This document shows, piece by piece, positions 41,792 to 51,671 of a stretch of 64,000 nt of DNA. The stretch lies in the NCBI RefSeq assembly GCF_017875275.1, contig NZ_JAGGML010000001.1, positions 2,563,001 to 2,627,000 on the forward strand, written 5' to 3'. Position 1 is the first letter of the stretch. Each line of letters begins with the position of its first letter. The position numbers and the translations under genes are program-made. Under the pieces are notes generated by a model that searched no databases, was not told the DNA's origin, and was given only the letters and a program-made list of their open reading frames with translations. The stretch is from Xanthobacter flavus. Lineage in GTDB: Bacteria > Pseudomonadota > Alphaproteobacteria > Rhizobiales > Xanthobacteraceae.

Positions 41792-43777
41792 ATGTCGGCG
41801 ACCAAAATCCTCTGGGGCCAGATCCTCACCGTCTTCCTGATCGTGCTCATGACGACCTGGGCAGCGACGCAGTGGACGGCCTATCGGCTCGGCTTCCAGC
41901 CACAGCTCGGACTTCCGTGGTTCGAACTGGCTGGCTGGCCGATCTACTATCCGCCCGCCTTCTTCTGGTGGTGGTATTTCTACGATGCCTATGCCCCACC
42001 GATCTTCATCGAGGGCGCCTATATCGCCGCGTCCGGCGGCTTCATCTCCATCGCCGTCGCGATCGGCATGTCCGTCTGGCGGGCGCGCGAAGCCAAGAAC
42101 GCCGAGACCTTCGGCTCCGCCCGATGGGCCGCTGCTCGCGAAGTGAGTGCCGCCGGCCTGCTGGGCGCGGATGGCGTCATCCTGGGAAAGTTCGAGCGCG
42201 ACTATCTCCGCCATGACGGTCCCGAGCATGTGCTGTGCTTTGCGCCAACCCGGTCCGGCAAGGGTGTCGGCCTGGTCGTGCCATCACTGCTGACCTGGCC
42301 GGGTTCCGCCATCGTCCACGACATCAAGGGGGAGAACTGGACGCTGACGGCAGGCTTTCGATCCCGGCACGGCCGCGTGCTGCTGTTCGATCCTACCAAC
42401 GCGAAGTCGGCCGCCTACAATCCTCTGCTCGAAGTCCGCCGCGGCGAGTGGGAGGTTAGAGACGTCCAGAACATCGCCGACATTTTGGTCGACCCGGAAG
42501 GCTCGCTCGAGAAAAGGAACCACTGGGAAAAAACCAGCCACGCGCTGCTGGTCGGCGCCATCCTGCACGTCCTCTACGCCGAGGCCGACAAGACCCTGGC
42601 TGGCGTCGCCGCCTTCCTCTCCGACCCGAAGCGGCCGATCGACTCGACGCTCGCCGCCATGATGAGGACCGCCCATCTCGGCGAGGCTGGCCCGCATCCG
42701 GTAATCGCTAGCGCGGCCCGCGAGTTGCTGAACAAATCCGACAACGAGCGATCGGGCGTGCTGTCCACCGCGATGTCGTTCCTCGGCCTCTATCGCGATC
42801 CCGTCGTCGCCGAAGTCACACGCCGCTGCGACTGGCGCATCACCGACATAGTCGGCGGCAAGCATCCGACGACGCTCTATCTCGTCGTGCCGCCGTCGGA
42901 CATCAACCGCACCAAGCCGCTGATCCGTCTGATCCTCAATCAGATCGGCCGGCGGCTCACGGAGGATCTGAACGCGAAGGGCAACCGCCACCGGCTTCTC
43001 CTGATGCTCGACGAATTCCCGGCCCTCGGCCGCCTCGACTTCTTTGAGAGCGCGCTTGCCTTCATGGCCGGCTACGGCCTCAAAGCCTTCCTCATCGCCC
43101 AGTCGCTGAACCAGATCGAGAAGGCCTACGGGCCGAACAACTCGATCCTCGACAACTGCCATGTCCGCGTCAGCTTCGCGACCAATGACGAGCGGACCGC
43201 CAAGCGTGTCTCCGACGCGCTCGGCACCGCGACCGAGATGCGCGCGATGAAGAACTATGCCGGTCATCGCCTGTCGCCCTGGCTCGGTCACATGATGGTC
43301 TCGCGCTCGGAGACAGCCCGGCAACTGATGACGCCCGGCGAGATCATGCAGCTCCCGCCGTCCGACGAAATCGTCATGGTCGCCGGCACCCCGCCGATCC
43401 GCGCGAAGAAGGCGCGATACTATGAGGATCGCCGGTTTCAGGAACGCATCCTGCCACCGCCGAACCTCGTGAAACCGGCAACGGCTCGGCCGGACGACTG
43501 GAGCACGCTGCCACTTCCCGCGACGCCTGCGGTCGCGATGGCCACCAGCGGCGACGGATCGGAGGACGAGGATACGACCGACTCCGAGCGCCGGCACCAG
43601 CCGGAGCTAAGTCGCTCAAAACCCGTTGAGCCTAAGCAACCCATCGAAAACGAGTTCGAGATCGATCCTCGCGACGACGCCGATGAGGACGCCGCACGTC
43701 TCTCGCGCATGAACCAGACGATGCGCCAGGTGGCGCGGCAGGCGTCGCTTGATCCCGGCGACGGCATCGATCTTTAG
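41792..43777 (+). CDS. traG: Conjugative coupling protein TraG/VirD4
   Basis: A 661-aa type IV coupling protein linking relaxosome to the mating channel at the inner membrane. Two or three transmembrane segments occupy residues 1-95. Walker A is APTRSGKGVGLVVPSLLTW near 150; Walker B is LLLMLDEFPALGRLDF near 405; then VRVSFATNDERTAKRV. The last 80 residues are acidic and disordered. It starts behind AAGAAAGGAG and is followed after 8 bases by the CopG-like gene. Confidence 0.93.
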   Translation: MSATKILWGQILTVFLIVLMTTWAATQWTAYRLGFQPQLGLPWFELAGWPIYYPPAFFWWWYFYDAYAPPIFIEGAYIAASGGFISIAVAIGMSVWRAREAKNAETFGSARWAAAREVSAAGLLGADGVILGKFERDYLRHDGPEHVLCFAPTRSGKGVGLVVPSLLTWPGSAIVHDIKGENWTLTAGFRSRHGRVLLFDPTNAKSAAYNPLLEVRRGEWEVRDVQNIADILVDPEGSLEKRNHWEKTSHALLVGAILHVLYAEADKTLAGVAAFLSDPKRPIDSTLAAMMRTAHLGEAGPHPVIASAARELLNKSDNERSGVLSTAMSFLGLYRDPVVAEVTRRCDWRITDIVGGKHPTTLYLVVPPSDINRTKPLIRLILNQIGRRLTEDLNAKGNRHRLLLMLDEFPALGRLDFFESALAFMAGYGLKAFLIAQSLNQIEKAYGPNNSILDNCHVRVSFATNDERTAKRVSDALGTATEMRAMKNYAGHRLSPWLGHMMVSRSETARQLMTPGEIMQLPPSDEIVMVAGTPPIRAKKARYYEDRRFQERILPPPNLVKPATARPDDWSTLPLPATPAVAMATSGDGSEDEDTTDSERRHQPELSRSKPVEPKQPIENEFEIDPRDDADEDAARLSRMNQTMRQVARQASLDPGDGIDL

Positions 43778-43785
43778 GAGGCACA

Positions 43786-44220
43786 ATGGCGAAGCCCCCC
43801 AAAAAGCAGCGCCTGTCTGTATATCTCGAACCGGAGGTCATGAAGGCGCTCGCCGCGCACGCGGGCCGTCGTGATCAATCCCTCTCGCTGATCGCGGAAG
43901 CCGGCATCGCCTCCTTCCTGTCGCCTGATGCTGCCGAACGGCAGGAGGCTGCGACGACGAAGCGGCTCGACCAGATCGACCGGCGAATGGCGCGGATGGA
44001 GCGCGATCTCGGAATCAGCGTCGAAACGCTGGCCGTGTTCATCCGCTTCTGGCTGACGACAAACCCGCCGCTGCCGGAGCCCGCACAGGCTGCGGCGCGC
44101 TCGAAAGCAGGCGAGCGCTACGAGGCGTTCGTCACCGCCCTCGGCCGGCGACTCGCTCACGGGCCGAAGCTTCGCCAGGAGATTTCGGAAGACATCGCGC
44201 CCGCGCGCGACACGGACTAA
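43786..44220 (+). CDS. CopG/RHH-type regulator of the transfer region
   Basis: A 144-aa protein with an N-terminal ribbon-helix-helix: KQRLSVYLEPEVMKALAAHA, then RRDQSLSLIAEAGIASFL, followed by a coiled-coil-like segment (RLDQIDRRMARMERDL). It lies between traG and the trb operon and is likely cotranscribed with traG. RHH proteins at this place are known as TrbR-like or TraD-like regulators or relaxosome helpers; the exact role is not visible. Between its stop and trbB lie 169 bases that may hold the trb promoter. Confidence 0.75.
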   Translation: MAKPPKKQRLSVYLEPEVMKALAAHAGRRDQSLSLIAEAGIASFLSPDAAERQEAATTKRLDQIDRRMARMERDLGISVETLAVFIRFWLTTNPPLPEPAQAAARSKAGERYEAFVTALGRRLAHGPKLRQEISEDIAPARDTD

Positions 44221-44389
44221 TCACGACCGCGCCTACCACAAGTATTCCTGCGTTCCGCCGTTTCCCTGTATTTGTACGCCACAGTACGACGACCACAGCA
44301 CGGTTGTTGTCAGGCCCTAATTTCTGCCTCTTCTACTCATCCCCGATCCAGGGCCGCATGTCGCGGTCCCGCAAGAGAACGGGGACGAC

Positions 44390-45373
44390 GTGGCGGCAAC
44401 TCAACAGAAATCGGAAGCGCTCCTTCGCGGTGCCCGCATGCTGCGCACGGCCCTCGGGCCGGCGATCGCCCGCTTTCTGGAAGATCCCGCGATCGTCGAG
44501 GTGATGCTCAATCCCGATGGGCGGCTCTGGGTCGACCGGCTTTCCGAAGGGCTTTCCGATACGGGTGAGCTGCTGTCGCCTTCAGACGGCGAGCGGATCA
44601 TCCGTCTCGTCGCCCATCATGTCGGCGCCGAGGTTCATCCCGGAGCCCCGCGTGTGTCGGCCGAGCTTCCCGAGACGGGGGAAAGATTCGAGGGGCTGCT
44701 GCCCCCCGTGGTGTCAGCGCCAGCCTTCGCAATCCGCAAGCCCGCTGTCGCCGTGTTCACTCTCGACGATTATGTCGCCGCCGGCATCATGGCCGCAGGT
44801 CAGGCCGAGACGCTGCGCCAGGCCGTCGCCGACCGCCGTAACATCCTCGTTGCCGGCGGCACATCCACCGGCAAGACGACCCTCACCAACGCGCTGCTGG
44901 CCGAAGTCGCGAAGACCTCCGACCGCGTCGTGCTCATCGAGGACACGCGCGAACTGCAATGCGCCGCGCCCAATCTTGTCGCCATGCGGACGAAGGATGG
45001 CATCGCCTCACTTTCCGATCTCGTCCGCTCTTCGCTTCGCCTCCGCCCAGACCGCATCCCGATCGGCGAGGTGCGCGGGGCCGAGGCGCTCGATCTGCTG
45101 AAAGCCTGGGGCACCGGCCACCCCGGTGGAGTCGGCACCATCCACGCCGGCACCGCCATCGGCGCGCTTCGTCGCATGGAGCAGCTAATCCAGGAAGCAG
45201 TCGTCACCGTCCCGCGCGCGCTGATCGCGGAGACGATTGATCTCATCGCCGTGCTGTCCGGCCGTGGCGCATCGCGCCACCTCGCCGAACTCGCCCGCAT
45301 CGAGGGGCTCGGCCCCGGCGGCGACTACCGCGTCACCCCCGCAACCCAGCCCCTTACAGGAGACCCGTCATGA
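44390..45373 (+). CDS. trbB: TrbB, conjugation ATPase (VirB11 family)
   Basis: A 327-aa hexameric secretion ATPase powering pilus assembly and transfer. Walker A is VAGGTSTGKTTLTNALL near residue 160; the Asp box is VVLIEDTRELQ and the His box VGTIHAGTAIGALRRM. The start is GTG 44390; no better ATG gives a family-like N-terminus. The stop overlaps the trbC ATG (ATGA), opening the tightly packed trbBCDEJKLFGI operon. Confidence 0.93.
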   Translation: MAATQQKSEALLRGARMLRTALGPAIARFLEDPAIVEVMLNPDGRLWVDRLSEGLSDTGELLSPSDGERIIRLVAHHVGAEVHPGAPRVSAELPETGERFEGLLPPVVSAPAFAIRKPAVAVFTLDDYVAAGIMAAGQAETLRQAVADRRNILVAGGTSTGKTTLTNALLAEVAKTSDRVVLIEDTRELQCAAPNLVAMRTKDGIASLSDLVRSSLRLRPDRIPIGEVRGAEALDLLKAWGTGHPGGVGTIHAGTAIGALRRMEQLIQEAVVTVPRALIAETIDLIAVLSGRGASRHLAELARIEGLGPGGDYRVTPATQPLTGDPS

Positions 45374-45702
45374 TTAAGCACGCCCGGCGCATCCGCCGGC
45401 ATATCGCTACGGCGGTGTCCGTCGCCTTCGTCTCGCTGGCGATGGCGCCCGCCGCGCACGCGTCCGGTTCCTCCATGCCCTGGGAAGCACCGCTGCAATC
45501 CATCCTCGAGTCGATCGAGGGGCCGGTCGCCAAGATCATCGCGGTGATGATCATCATCATCACCGGCCTGACGCTGGCCTTCGGCGACACTTCCGGCGGT
45601 GCCCGCAAGCTGATCCAGATCGTCTTCGGCCTGTCGATCGCCTTCGCCGCGTCCAGCTTCTTCCTGTCGTTCTTCTCGTTCGGCGGCGGGGCGCTCGTCT
45701 GA
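45370..45702 (+). CDS. trbC: TrbC, pilin subunit (VirB2-like)
   Basis: A 110-aa prepilin. A signal peptide (VSVAFVSLAMAPAAHA) is followed by two hydrophobic helices, IIAVMIIIITGLTLAFG and LIQIVFGLSIAFAASSFFLS. In RP4 the homologue is cleaved by TraF and cyclised; the element encodes such a peptidase at 36487. The stop overlaps the start of trbD by one base. Confidence 0.9.
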   Translation: MIKHARRIRRHIATAVSVAFVSLAMAPAAHASGSSMPWEAPLQSILESIEGPVAKIIAVMIIIITGLTLAFGDTSGGARKLIQIVFGLSIAFAASSFFLSFFSFGGGALV

Positions 45703-45983
45703 TGGCCAACGGCGCGGATCATCATGGCGAGCTGGCAGGCTTCTCAGTCCCGGTCCATCGGGCGCTGACCGAGCACATCCTGCTCGGCGGCGCGCCGCGC
45801 TCGCTCGCCATCCTCAACGGCACGCTGGCGGCAGCGCTCGGCCTCGGCCTGCGCCTCTGGCTGGTCGGTCTCGGCCTCTGGGCTCTCGGCCACTTCGCGG
45901 CCGTCTGGGCAGCCAAGCGCGATCCGCAGTTCGTCGATGTCGTGCGCAAGCATCTGCGCATCCCCGGCCACCTGTCGGTTTGA
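45702..45983 (+). CDS. trbD: TrbD (VirB3-like)
   Basis: A 93-aa inner-membrane protein of the mating channel. HRALTEHILLGGAPRSLAIL is the conserved N-terminal motif, followed by one long hydrophobic segment (LRLWLVGLGLWALGHFAAVW) and RDPQFVDVVRKHLRIPG. It shares a base with the trbC stop, as is usual for coupled genes. Confidence 0.9.
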   Translation: MANGADHHGELAGFSVPVHRALTEHILLGGAPRSLAILNGTLAAALGLGLRLWLVGLGLWALGHFAAVWAAKRDPQFVDVVRKHLRIPGHLSV

Positions 45984-45995
45984 GGAGGAACGACG

Positions 45996-48452
45996 ATGAT
46001 GAACCTTGCCGAATATCGCAACCGCAATACCCGGCTCGCTGACTTCCTGCCCTGGGTCGCGCTGGTCGGCGAAGGGATCGTGCTGAACAAGGACGGGAGC
46101 CTGCAGCGCACGGCACGCTTCCGCGGCCCGGACCTCGACAGCGCCGTACCGGCCGAGCTGGTCGCCGTCGCCGGCCGGCTCAACAACGCGTTTCGCCGCC
46201 TCGGCTCTGGTTGGGCGATCTTCGTCGAGGCGCAGCGCCATGGCGCCGCCACCTATCCGGCAAGCATGTTCGCCGACAGCGCCTCCGCCCTGGTCGACGC
46301 CGAACGCAAAGCCGATTTCGAGGAAGCCGGCGCGCATTTTGAGTCCAGCTACTTCCTCACCTTCCTCTATCTGCCGCCGGCCGAGGACGCCGCGCGCGCT
46401 GAGACCTGGCTCTACGAGGGCCGCGATCACGCGGGCGTCGACGCCCACGAGATCCTGCGCGGCTTCGCTGACCGCACCGACCGCATCCTCCAGCTCATCG
46501 ACGCCTTCATGCCGGAATGCGCCTGGCTCGATGACGGCGAGACCCTGACCTATCTGCACTCGACGGTTTCGACGAAGCGGCACCGCGTCCGCGTGCCCGA
46601 GACGCCGATGTATCTCGACGCGCTGCTCGCCGATCAGCCGTTGACCGGCGGGCTCGAACCCCGGCTCGGCAACGCACATGTCCGCATCCTCACCATTGTC
46701 GGCTTCCCGACCGCGACCACGCCCGGCATCCTCGATGAGCTGAACCGGCTGGCCTTTCCCTATCGCTGGTCAACACGCGCCGTCCTGCTCGACAAGACCG
46801 ACGCCACCAAGCTGCTGACGAAGATCAGGCGTCAGTGGTTCGCCAAGCGCAAGTCGATCGCCGCCATCCTCAAGGAGGTGATGACCAACGAGGCCTCTGC
46901 GCTGGTCGATACCGATGCGGCCAACAAGGCCGCCGACGCCGACATGGCGTTGCAGGAGCTGGGCGCTGACTATGCGGGCCAGGCCTATGTGACGGCGACT
47001 ATCACCGTCTGGGACAATGACCCCCGCATCGCCGCAGAGAAGCTTCGGTTGGTCGAGAAGGTCATCCAGGGCCGTGACTTCACCGCCATGCCGGAGACGA
47101 TCAACGCGGTTGATGCGTGGTTCGGCTCACTGCCCGGCCATGTCTACGCCAATGTCCGCCAACCTCCCATCAGCACATTGAATCTCGCTCACATGATCCC
47201 GCTGTCGGCGGTGTGGGCGGGACCGGAACGGGACGAGCACTTCGATGCACCCCCACTGCTCTACGGCAGAACCGAGGGCTCGACCCCGTTCCGGCTTTCC
47301 ATCCATGTCGGCGATGTCGGCCATACGCTGATCGTCGGCCCGACCGGCGCTGGCAAGTCAGTTCTCCTAGCGCTCATGGCGCTGCAGTTCCGGCGCTATC
47401 CGCAGTCTCAGGTTTTCGCCTTCGACTTCGGCGGATCGATCCGCGCCGCCGCGCTCGCCATGCGCGGCGACTGGCATGATCTCGGCGGCGGCCTGACCGA
47501 AGGCGCCGACGACAGCGTGTCCCTTCAGCCGCTCGCCCGCATCGACGACGTCGCCGAGCGCGCCTGGGCCGCGGACTGGCTGCTCGCGATCCTTGGGCGT
47601 GAGAGCGTGCCCGTTACGCCCGAGGTCAAGGAGCATCTCTGGTCATCGCTGACGTCCTTGGCCTCAGCGCCGATCACCGAGCGCACACTGACAGGCCTCT
47701 CGGTCCTCCTCCAGTCGAACGACCTGAAGCAGGCGTTGCGGCCATACTGCGTGGGCGGTCCCTATGGTCGACTGCTCGACGCCGAGGCCGAACATCTCGG
47801 CGAAGCCAACGTCCAGGCCTTCGAGACCGAAGGCCTGATCGGCACCGGCGCGGCTGCCGCTGTGCTTGCCTATCTCTTCCATCGCATCGAGGACCGCCTC
47901 GACGGTCGGCCGACGCTCCTCATCGTCGACGAAGGATGGCTCGCCCTCGACGATGAGGGCTTCGCCGGTCAGCTCCGCGAATGGCTGAAGACACTGCGCA
48001 AGAAGAACGCCAGCGTCATCTTCGCCACCCAATCGCTCTCCGATATCGACGCCTCAGCGATCGCGCCGGCCATCATCGAGAGCTGCCAGACGCGCATCCT
48101 GCTCCCCAACGAACGCGCGATCGAGCCGCAGATCACCGCGATCTATCGCCGCTTCGGGCTGAACGATCGCCAGATCGAGATCCTCGCGCGGGCAATGCCC
48201 AAACGCGATTACTACTGCCAGTCGCGGCGCGGCAACCGGCTGTTCGAACTGGGCCTGTCGGACGTCGCGCTGGCGCTTTGCGCCGCGTCGTCGAAGCAGC
48301 ACCAGGCGCTCATCGCCGAGGTTCACGCCCGCAGTGGCACAGACGGCTTCCTCGCCGACTGGCTCGGCGAGAACCGGCTCGGTTGGGCCGCAGACCTCAT
48401 CGCAGACCTTACCAACGTCACCCCCCAAATTGATCCGGAGGCACGCCCATGA
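45996..48452 (+). CDS. trbE: TrbE, conjugation ATPase (VirB4 family)
   Basis: An 818-aa AAA+ ATPase of the type IV secretion system. Walker A is VGPTGAGKSVLLALMALQF near residue 448; Walker B is LLIVDEGWLALDDEGF near 645, followed by IFATQSLSDIDAS. The N-terminal CagE/TrbE/VirB region starts LAEYRNRNTRLADFLPWVAL. Start ATG 45996 is preferred over ATG 45993, which is in another frame or adjacent; a GAGGAACG site precedes it. Confidence 0.93.
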   Translation: MMNLAEYRNRNTRLADFLPWVALVGEGIVLNKDGSLQRTARFRGPDLDSAVPAELVAVAGRLNNAFRRLGSGWAIFVEAQRHGAATYPASMFADSASALVDAERKADFEEAGAHFESSYFLTFLYLPPAEDAARAETWLYEGRDHAGVDAHEILRGFADRTDRILQLIDAFMPECAWLDDGETLTYLHSTVSTKRHRVRVPETPMYLDALLADQPLTGGLEPRLGNAHVRILTIVGFPTATTPGILDELNRLAFPYRWSTRAVLLDKTDATKLLTKIRRQWFAKRKSIAAILKEVMTNEASALVDTDAANKAADADMALQELGADYAGQAYVTATITVWDNDPRIAAEKLRLVEKVIQGRDFTAMPETINAVDAWFGSLPGHVYANVRQPPISTLNLAHMIPLSAVWAGPERDEHFDAPPLLYGRTEGSTPFRLSIHVGDVGHTLIVGPTGAGKSVLLALMALQFRRYPQSQVFAFDFGGSIRAAALAMRGDWHDLGGGLTEGADDSVSLQPLARIDDVAERAWAADWLLAILGRESVPVTPEVKEHLWSSLTSLASAPITERTLTGLSVLLQSNDLKQALRPYCVGGPYGRLLDAEAEHLGEANVQAFETEGLIGTGAAAAVLAYLFHRIEDRLDGRPTLLIVDEGWLALDDEGFAGQLREWLKTLRKKNASVIFATQSLSDIDASAIAPAIIESCQTRILLPNERAIEPQITAIYRRFGLNDRQIEILARAMPKRDYYCQSRRGNRLFELGLSDVALALCAASSKQHQALIAEVHARSGTDGFLADWLGENRLGWAADLIADLTNVTPQIDPEARP

Positions 48453-49219
48453 CCCGTTCCGTTCGCTCCCGCTCGCGCGCGCTGCGCATGACGGCCGCAA
48501 TGCTTGCCGCGCCGATCGCGCTGTCGCCAGTCTTCGCGCCGCCCGCGGCCGCGCAGTGGATCGTCTACGATCCAACAAACTATGCGCAGAACGTCCTGAC
48601 GGCGGCGCGCACGCTCCAGCAGGTCAATCAGCAGATCACCCAGCTTCAGAATGAAGCCACCATGCTGATCAACCAGGCCCGCAATCTGGCGAGCCTGCCA
48701 TATTCATCGCTCCAGCAGCTTCAGCAGTCGGTACAGCGCACCCAACAGCTCCTGCAACAGGCGCAGGGCATCGCCTATGACGTCCAACGCATCGACCAGG
48801 CCTTCACATCGACCTACGGCAACGCCTCGATGTCGGCCTCCGACCAAGCGCTCGTGGCGCAGGCGCGGGAGCGCTGGCAGAACACGGTTGGCGGCCTGCA
48901 GGATGCGATGCGCGTTCAGGCTGGCGTCGTCGGCAACATCGATACCAACCGTGCCGAGATGTCGTCACTGGTCGGCCAGAGTCAGGGCGCAACCGGCGCT
49001 TTGCAGGCAACGCAAGCGGGCAATCAGCTCCTGGCGCTTCAAACCCAGCAGCTCGCCGACCTTACCGCGGTTGTCGCCGCCAATGGTCGCGCACAGAGCC
49101 TGTCCGAGGCCGAGCGCGCCGCCGCGGCCGAACAGGGTCGCGAGCAGCGCCGCCGATTCCTGACGCCGGGCAGCGGCTACCAGCCCGGCAACGCCCGCAT
49201 GTTCCCGAACGGCAACTGA
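48449..49219 (+). CDS. trbJ: TrbJ (VirB5-like)
   Basis: A 256-aa periplasmic pilus-tip type protein. Signal peptide: AAMLAAPIALSPVFAPPAAA (residues about 12-31). The mature part is helical and Gln-rich, with coiled-coil character (TLQQVNQQITQLQNEATML, then SLQQLQQSVQRTQQLLQQA), typical of TrbJ. ATG overlaps the trbE stop. The C-terminus (RRRFLTPGSGYQPGN) is also usual in the family. Confidence 0.9.
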   Translation: MTRSVRSRSRALRMTAAMLAAPIALSPVFAPPAAAQWIVYDPTNYAQNVLTAARTLQQVNQQITQLQNEATMLINQARNLASLPYSSLQQLQQSVQRTQQLLQQAQGIAYDVQRIDQAFTSTYGNASMSASDQALVAQARERWQNTVGGLQDAMRVQAGVVGNIDTNRAEMSSLVGQSQGATGALQATQAGNQLLALQTQQLADLTAVVAANGRAQSLSEAERAAAAEQGREQRRRFLTPGSGYQPGNARMFPNGN

Positions 49220-49229
49220 GGGCGCGGCC

Positions 49230-49619
49230 ATGGACGGCAAGATGCTCGCACGGCTCGGCGCTGTGGTGTTCGTGGCCGTCGCGATCACTGCGACCGCGAT
49301 CGAGATGAACCGGAAAGAGGAAGTGCGGGAGGCGTGGCCGTCCGGCCGGACCACCCAAGCGCAGGGCGATCCGTTGCGCGACGAACTGATCCGCTGCCAG
49401 GTGCTCGGCGAAGCGGGGCCGCGCGATCCGGCGTGCCTGCGGGCCTGGGCCGAAAACCGCAACCGCTTCCTCGCGCCCGGCGCGCGACCTACCGAGCGCT
49501 TGCCGGACATCCCGCCAGCGCCGCGAAACACTCTCATACCCCAATCGGACCGCACCGATCAGCCGGCCTTCGAGCCCGCCGCACCGATCGCGCCGCCGCA
49601 GTTCGACGAGGCGAGATAA
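49230..49619 (+). CDS. trbK: TrbK-alt, putative entry exclusion protein
   Basis: A 129-aa membrane-anchored protein with one N-terminal transmembrane segment (LARLGAVVFVAVAITATAI) and a Cys-containing periplasmic part: LIRCQVLGEAGPRDPACLRAWAENRNRFL, here cited as the two-cysteine region near residues 50-75. This pattern is that of the alternative TrbK proteins found between trbJ and trbL in alphaproteobacteria. The proposed role is to block entry of a second copy of the same element. Confidence 0.82.
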   Translation: MDGKMLARLGAVVFVAVAITATAIEMNRKEEVREAWPSGRTTQAQGDPLRDELIRCQVLGEAGPRDPACLRAWAENRNRFLAPGARPTERLPDIPPAPRNTLIPQSDRTDQPAFEPAAPIAPPQFDEAR

Positions 49620-49623
49620 GATC

Positions 49624-50988
49624 ATGGGCGGCACCGGCGTCATTGACCATTTTCTTGAGGTCTTCACCCGCTACATCGACAGCGGATTCGGGCTACTCAG
49701 CGGCGAAGTCGCCTTCATCGCCACCACCCTGATCGTCATCGACGTGACGCTGGCGGCGCTGTTCTGGAGCTGGGGCGCCGACGACGACATCATGGCCCGC
49801 CTGGTGAAGAAGACGCTGTTCGTCGGCGTGTTCGCCTACATCATCGGTAATTGGAACAACCTCGCCCGGATCATTTTCGAGAGCTTCGCCGGCCTCGGCC
49901 TGAAGGCTAGCGGCACCGGGTTCACCACGGCCGACCTCTTGCGCCCTGGCAAGGTCGCTCAGACCGGGCTCGACGCCGGACGGCCGCTGCTCGATTCCAT
50001 CTCCAGCCTCATGGGCTACTGGTCGTTCTTCGAGAACTTCATCCAGATCGCCTGCATGTTCCTGGCCTGGGCGCTGGTGCTGCTCGCTTTTTTCATCCTC
50101 GCCATCCAGCTCTTCGTCACGCTCATCGAGTTCAAGCTGACGACGCTCGCCGGCTTCGTGCTGATCCCGTTCGGCCTGTTCGGCAAGTCGGCCTTCATGG
50201 CCGAACGCGTGCTCGGCAACGTCATCTCCTCCGGCATCAAGGTGCTGGTGCTGGCCGTCATCATCGGCATCGGCTCGACGCTCTTCTCCGAGTTTACGTC
50301 CGGCTTCGGTGGCCAGAATCCCTCGATCGATGAAGCCATGGCGATCGTGCTCGCCGCGCTGTCGCTGCTCGGCCTCGGCATCTTCGGTCCCGGTATCGCC
50401 AGCGGCATCGTTTCCGGTGGCCCGCAGCTCAGCGCCGGCGCTGCGGTCGGCACCGGCTTGGCCGCAGGCGGCATGGTGGCCCTCGGTGCTGGCGCCGTCG
50501 GCGCCGCTGCATCCGGGGGAGCGGCCTTGGCTGGCGGTGCGGCCGCTGCCGCCCGCGGCGGTGCTGCGGTCGCAGGCGGCGCATCCACCGCATACAGCCT
50601 TGGCGCCGCCGGACAGTCTGGTGCGGCCGGCGTCGCTTCCGGGCTTGGCGGCGTTGCCCGCGCTGGCGGCAGCGCCGCCGTCTCGCCGCTCCGCAGGGCG
50701 GCATCGCGCGCCGCCGAAAGCATGAAGTCCAGCTTCAATGCTGGCGGCAAAGCCGCCTTCGAGGCGACGGGCGGAACATCCACGATGGGCTCGATCGGGG
50801 GAGATGCCGCCGGTGACGGCGCCGCTTCCGCAGGTTCCGCGAGCGCCGGAGGCCCGCCCGCCTGGGCGCAGCGGATGCGCCGCTCACAACACATGACCCA
50901 TGCCGCTCAGGCCACAGCCCACGCCGTCCGTTCCGGCGACGCCCATGGCGGCGGCTCCTCCGTCAATCTCTCCGAAGGGGACCGCTGA
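49624..50988 (+). CDS. trbL: TrbL (VirB6-like)
   Basis: A 454-aa polytopic inner-membrane channel protein. About six hydrophobic segments lie in residues 20-270, among them FIATTLIVIDVTLAALFW and MFLAWALVLLAFFILAIQLF. The long Gly/Ala/Ser-rich C-terminal tail (residues 270-454) is typical for TrbL. The stop shares its last base with the trbF start. Confidence 0.92.
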   Translation: MGGTGVIDHFLEVFTRYIDSGFGLLSGEVAFIATTLIVIDVTLAALFWSWGADDDIMARLVKKTLFVGVFAYIIGNWNNLARIIFESFAGLGLKASGTGFTTADLLRPGKVAQTGLDAGRPLLDSISSLMGYWSFFENFIQIACMFLAWALVLLAFFILAIQLFVTLIEFKLTTLAGFVLIPFGLFGKSAFMAERVLGNVISSGIKVLVLAVIIGIGSTLFSEFTSGFGGQNPSIDEAMAIVLAALSLLGLGIFGPGIASGIVSGGPQLSAGAAVGTGLAAGGMVALGAGAVGAAASGGAALAGGAAAAARGGAAVAGGASTAYSLGAAGQSGAAGVASGLGGVARAGGSAAVSPLRRAASRAAESMKSSFNAGGKAAFEATGGTSTMGSIGGDAAGDGAASAGSASAGGPPAWAQRMRRSQHMTHAAQATAHAVRSGDAHGGGSSVNLSEGDR

Positions 50989-51671
50989 TGTTCAAACGAC
51001 CCTCCACCCATTACGGCAAGGCTCTCGAGCCGGAGACGCCCTATCAGCGCGCCGCCCAGGTCTGGGATGAGCGCATCGGCGCCTCGCGCGTGCAGGCCAA
51101 AAACTGGCGCCTGATGGCGTTTGGCTCGCTGATCCTCTCGGCCGGGTTCGCTACCGCGCTCGTCGTGCAGTCTGCCCGGGGAACGATCGTACCGTGGGTA
51201 GTTCAGGTCGATCGCCTTGGACAGGCTCAGGCCGTTGCGCCCGCCGAGGCGGACTATCGTCCCACCGATCCACAGATCGCCTTCCACCTGGCGCGTTTCA
51301 TCGAGCAGGTCCGGAGCATTCCCGCCGATGCGATCATCGTGCGCCAGAACTGGTTGCGGGCCTACGACTTCACGACCGATCGCGGAGCCATGGCGCTCAA
51401 TGATTATGCCCGGTCCAACGACCCGTTCACGCGGGTCGGCCGCCAGCAGGTCGCCGTCGACGTCTCCAGCGTCATCCGTGCCTCGCCGGACAGCTTCCGT
51501 GTCGCCTGGGTCGAGCGTCGCTACGAGAACGGCCAGCTCGCCGACACCACGCGCTGGACCGCGATCCTGACGATCGTGGTGCAGGTCCCCCGCAATGCCG
51601 ACCGGCTCAGGGCGAACCCGCTCGGCATCTACGTCAACGCCATCAACTGGTCACGGGAGCTTGGGCAATGA
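50988..51671 (+). CDS. trbF: TrbF (VirB8-like)
   Basis: A 227-aa bitopic inner-membrane protein of the channel. YGKALEPETPYQRAAQVWDE at the N-terminus and one transmembrane segment (FGSLILSAGFATALVVQSA) precede a periplasmic NTF2-like domain with VRQNWLRAYDFTTDRGA and a TRWTAILTIVVQVPR strand. The start overlaps the stop of trbL. Confidence 0.92.
   Translation: MFKRPSTHYGKALEPETPYQRAAQVWDERIGASRVQAKNWRLMAFGSLILSAGFATALVVQSARGTIVPWVVQVDRLGQAQAVAPAEADYRPTDPQIAFHLARFIEQVRSIPADAIIVRQNWLRAYDFTTDRGAMALNDYARSNDPFTRVGRQQVAVDVSSVIRASPDSFRVAWVERRYENGQLADTTRWTAILTIVVQVPRNADRLRANPLGIYVNAINWSRELGQ

Noticed and set aside
42284..43597. Minus-strand open frame of 437 codons opposite traG
   Set aside because: Shadow of traG, whose Walker motifs and neighbours are certain.
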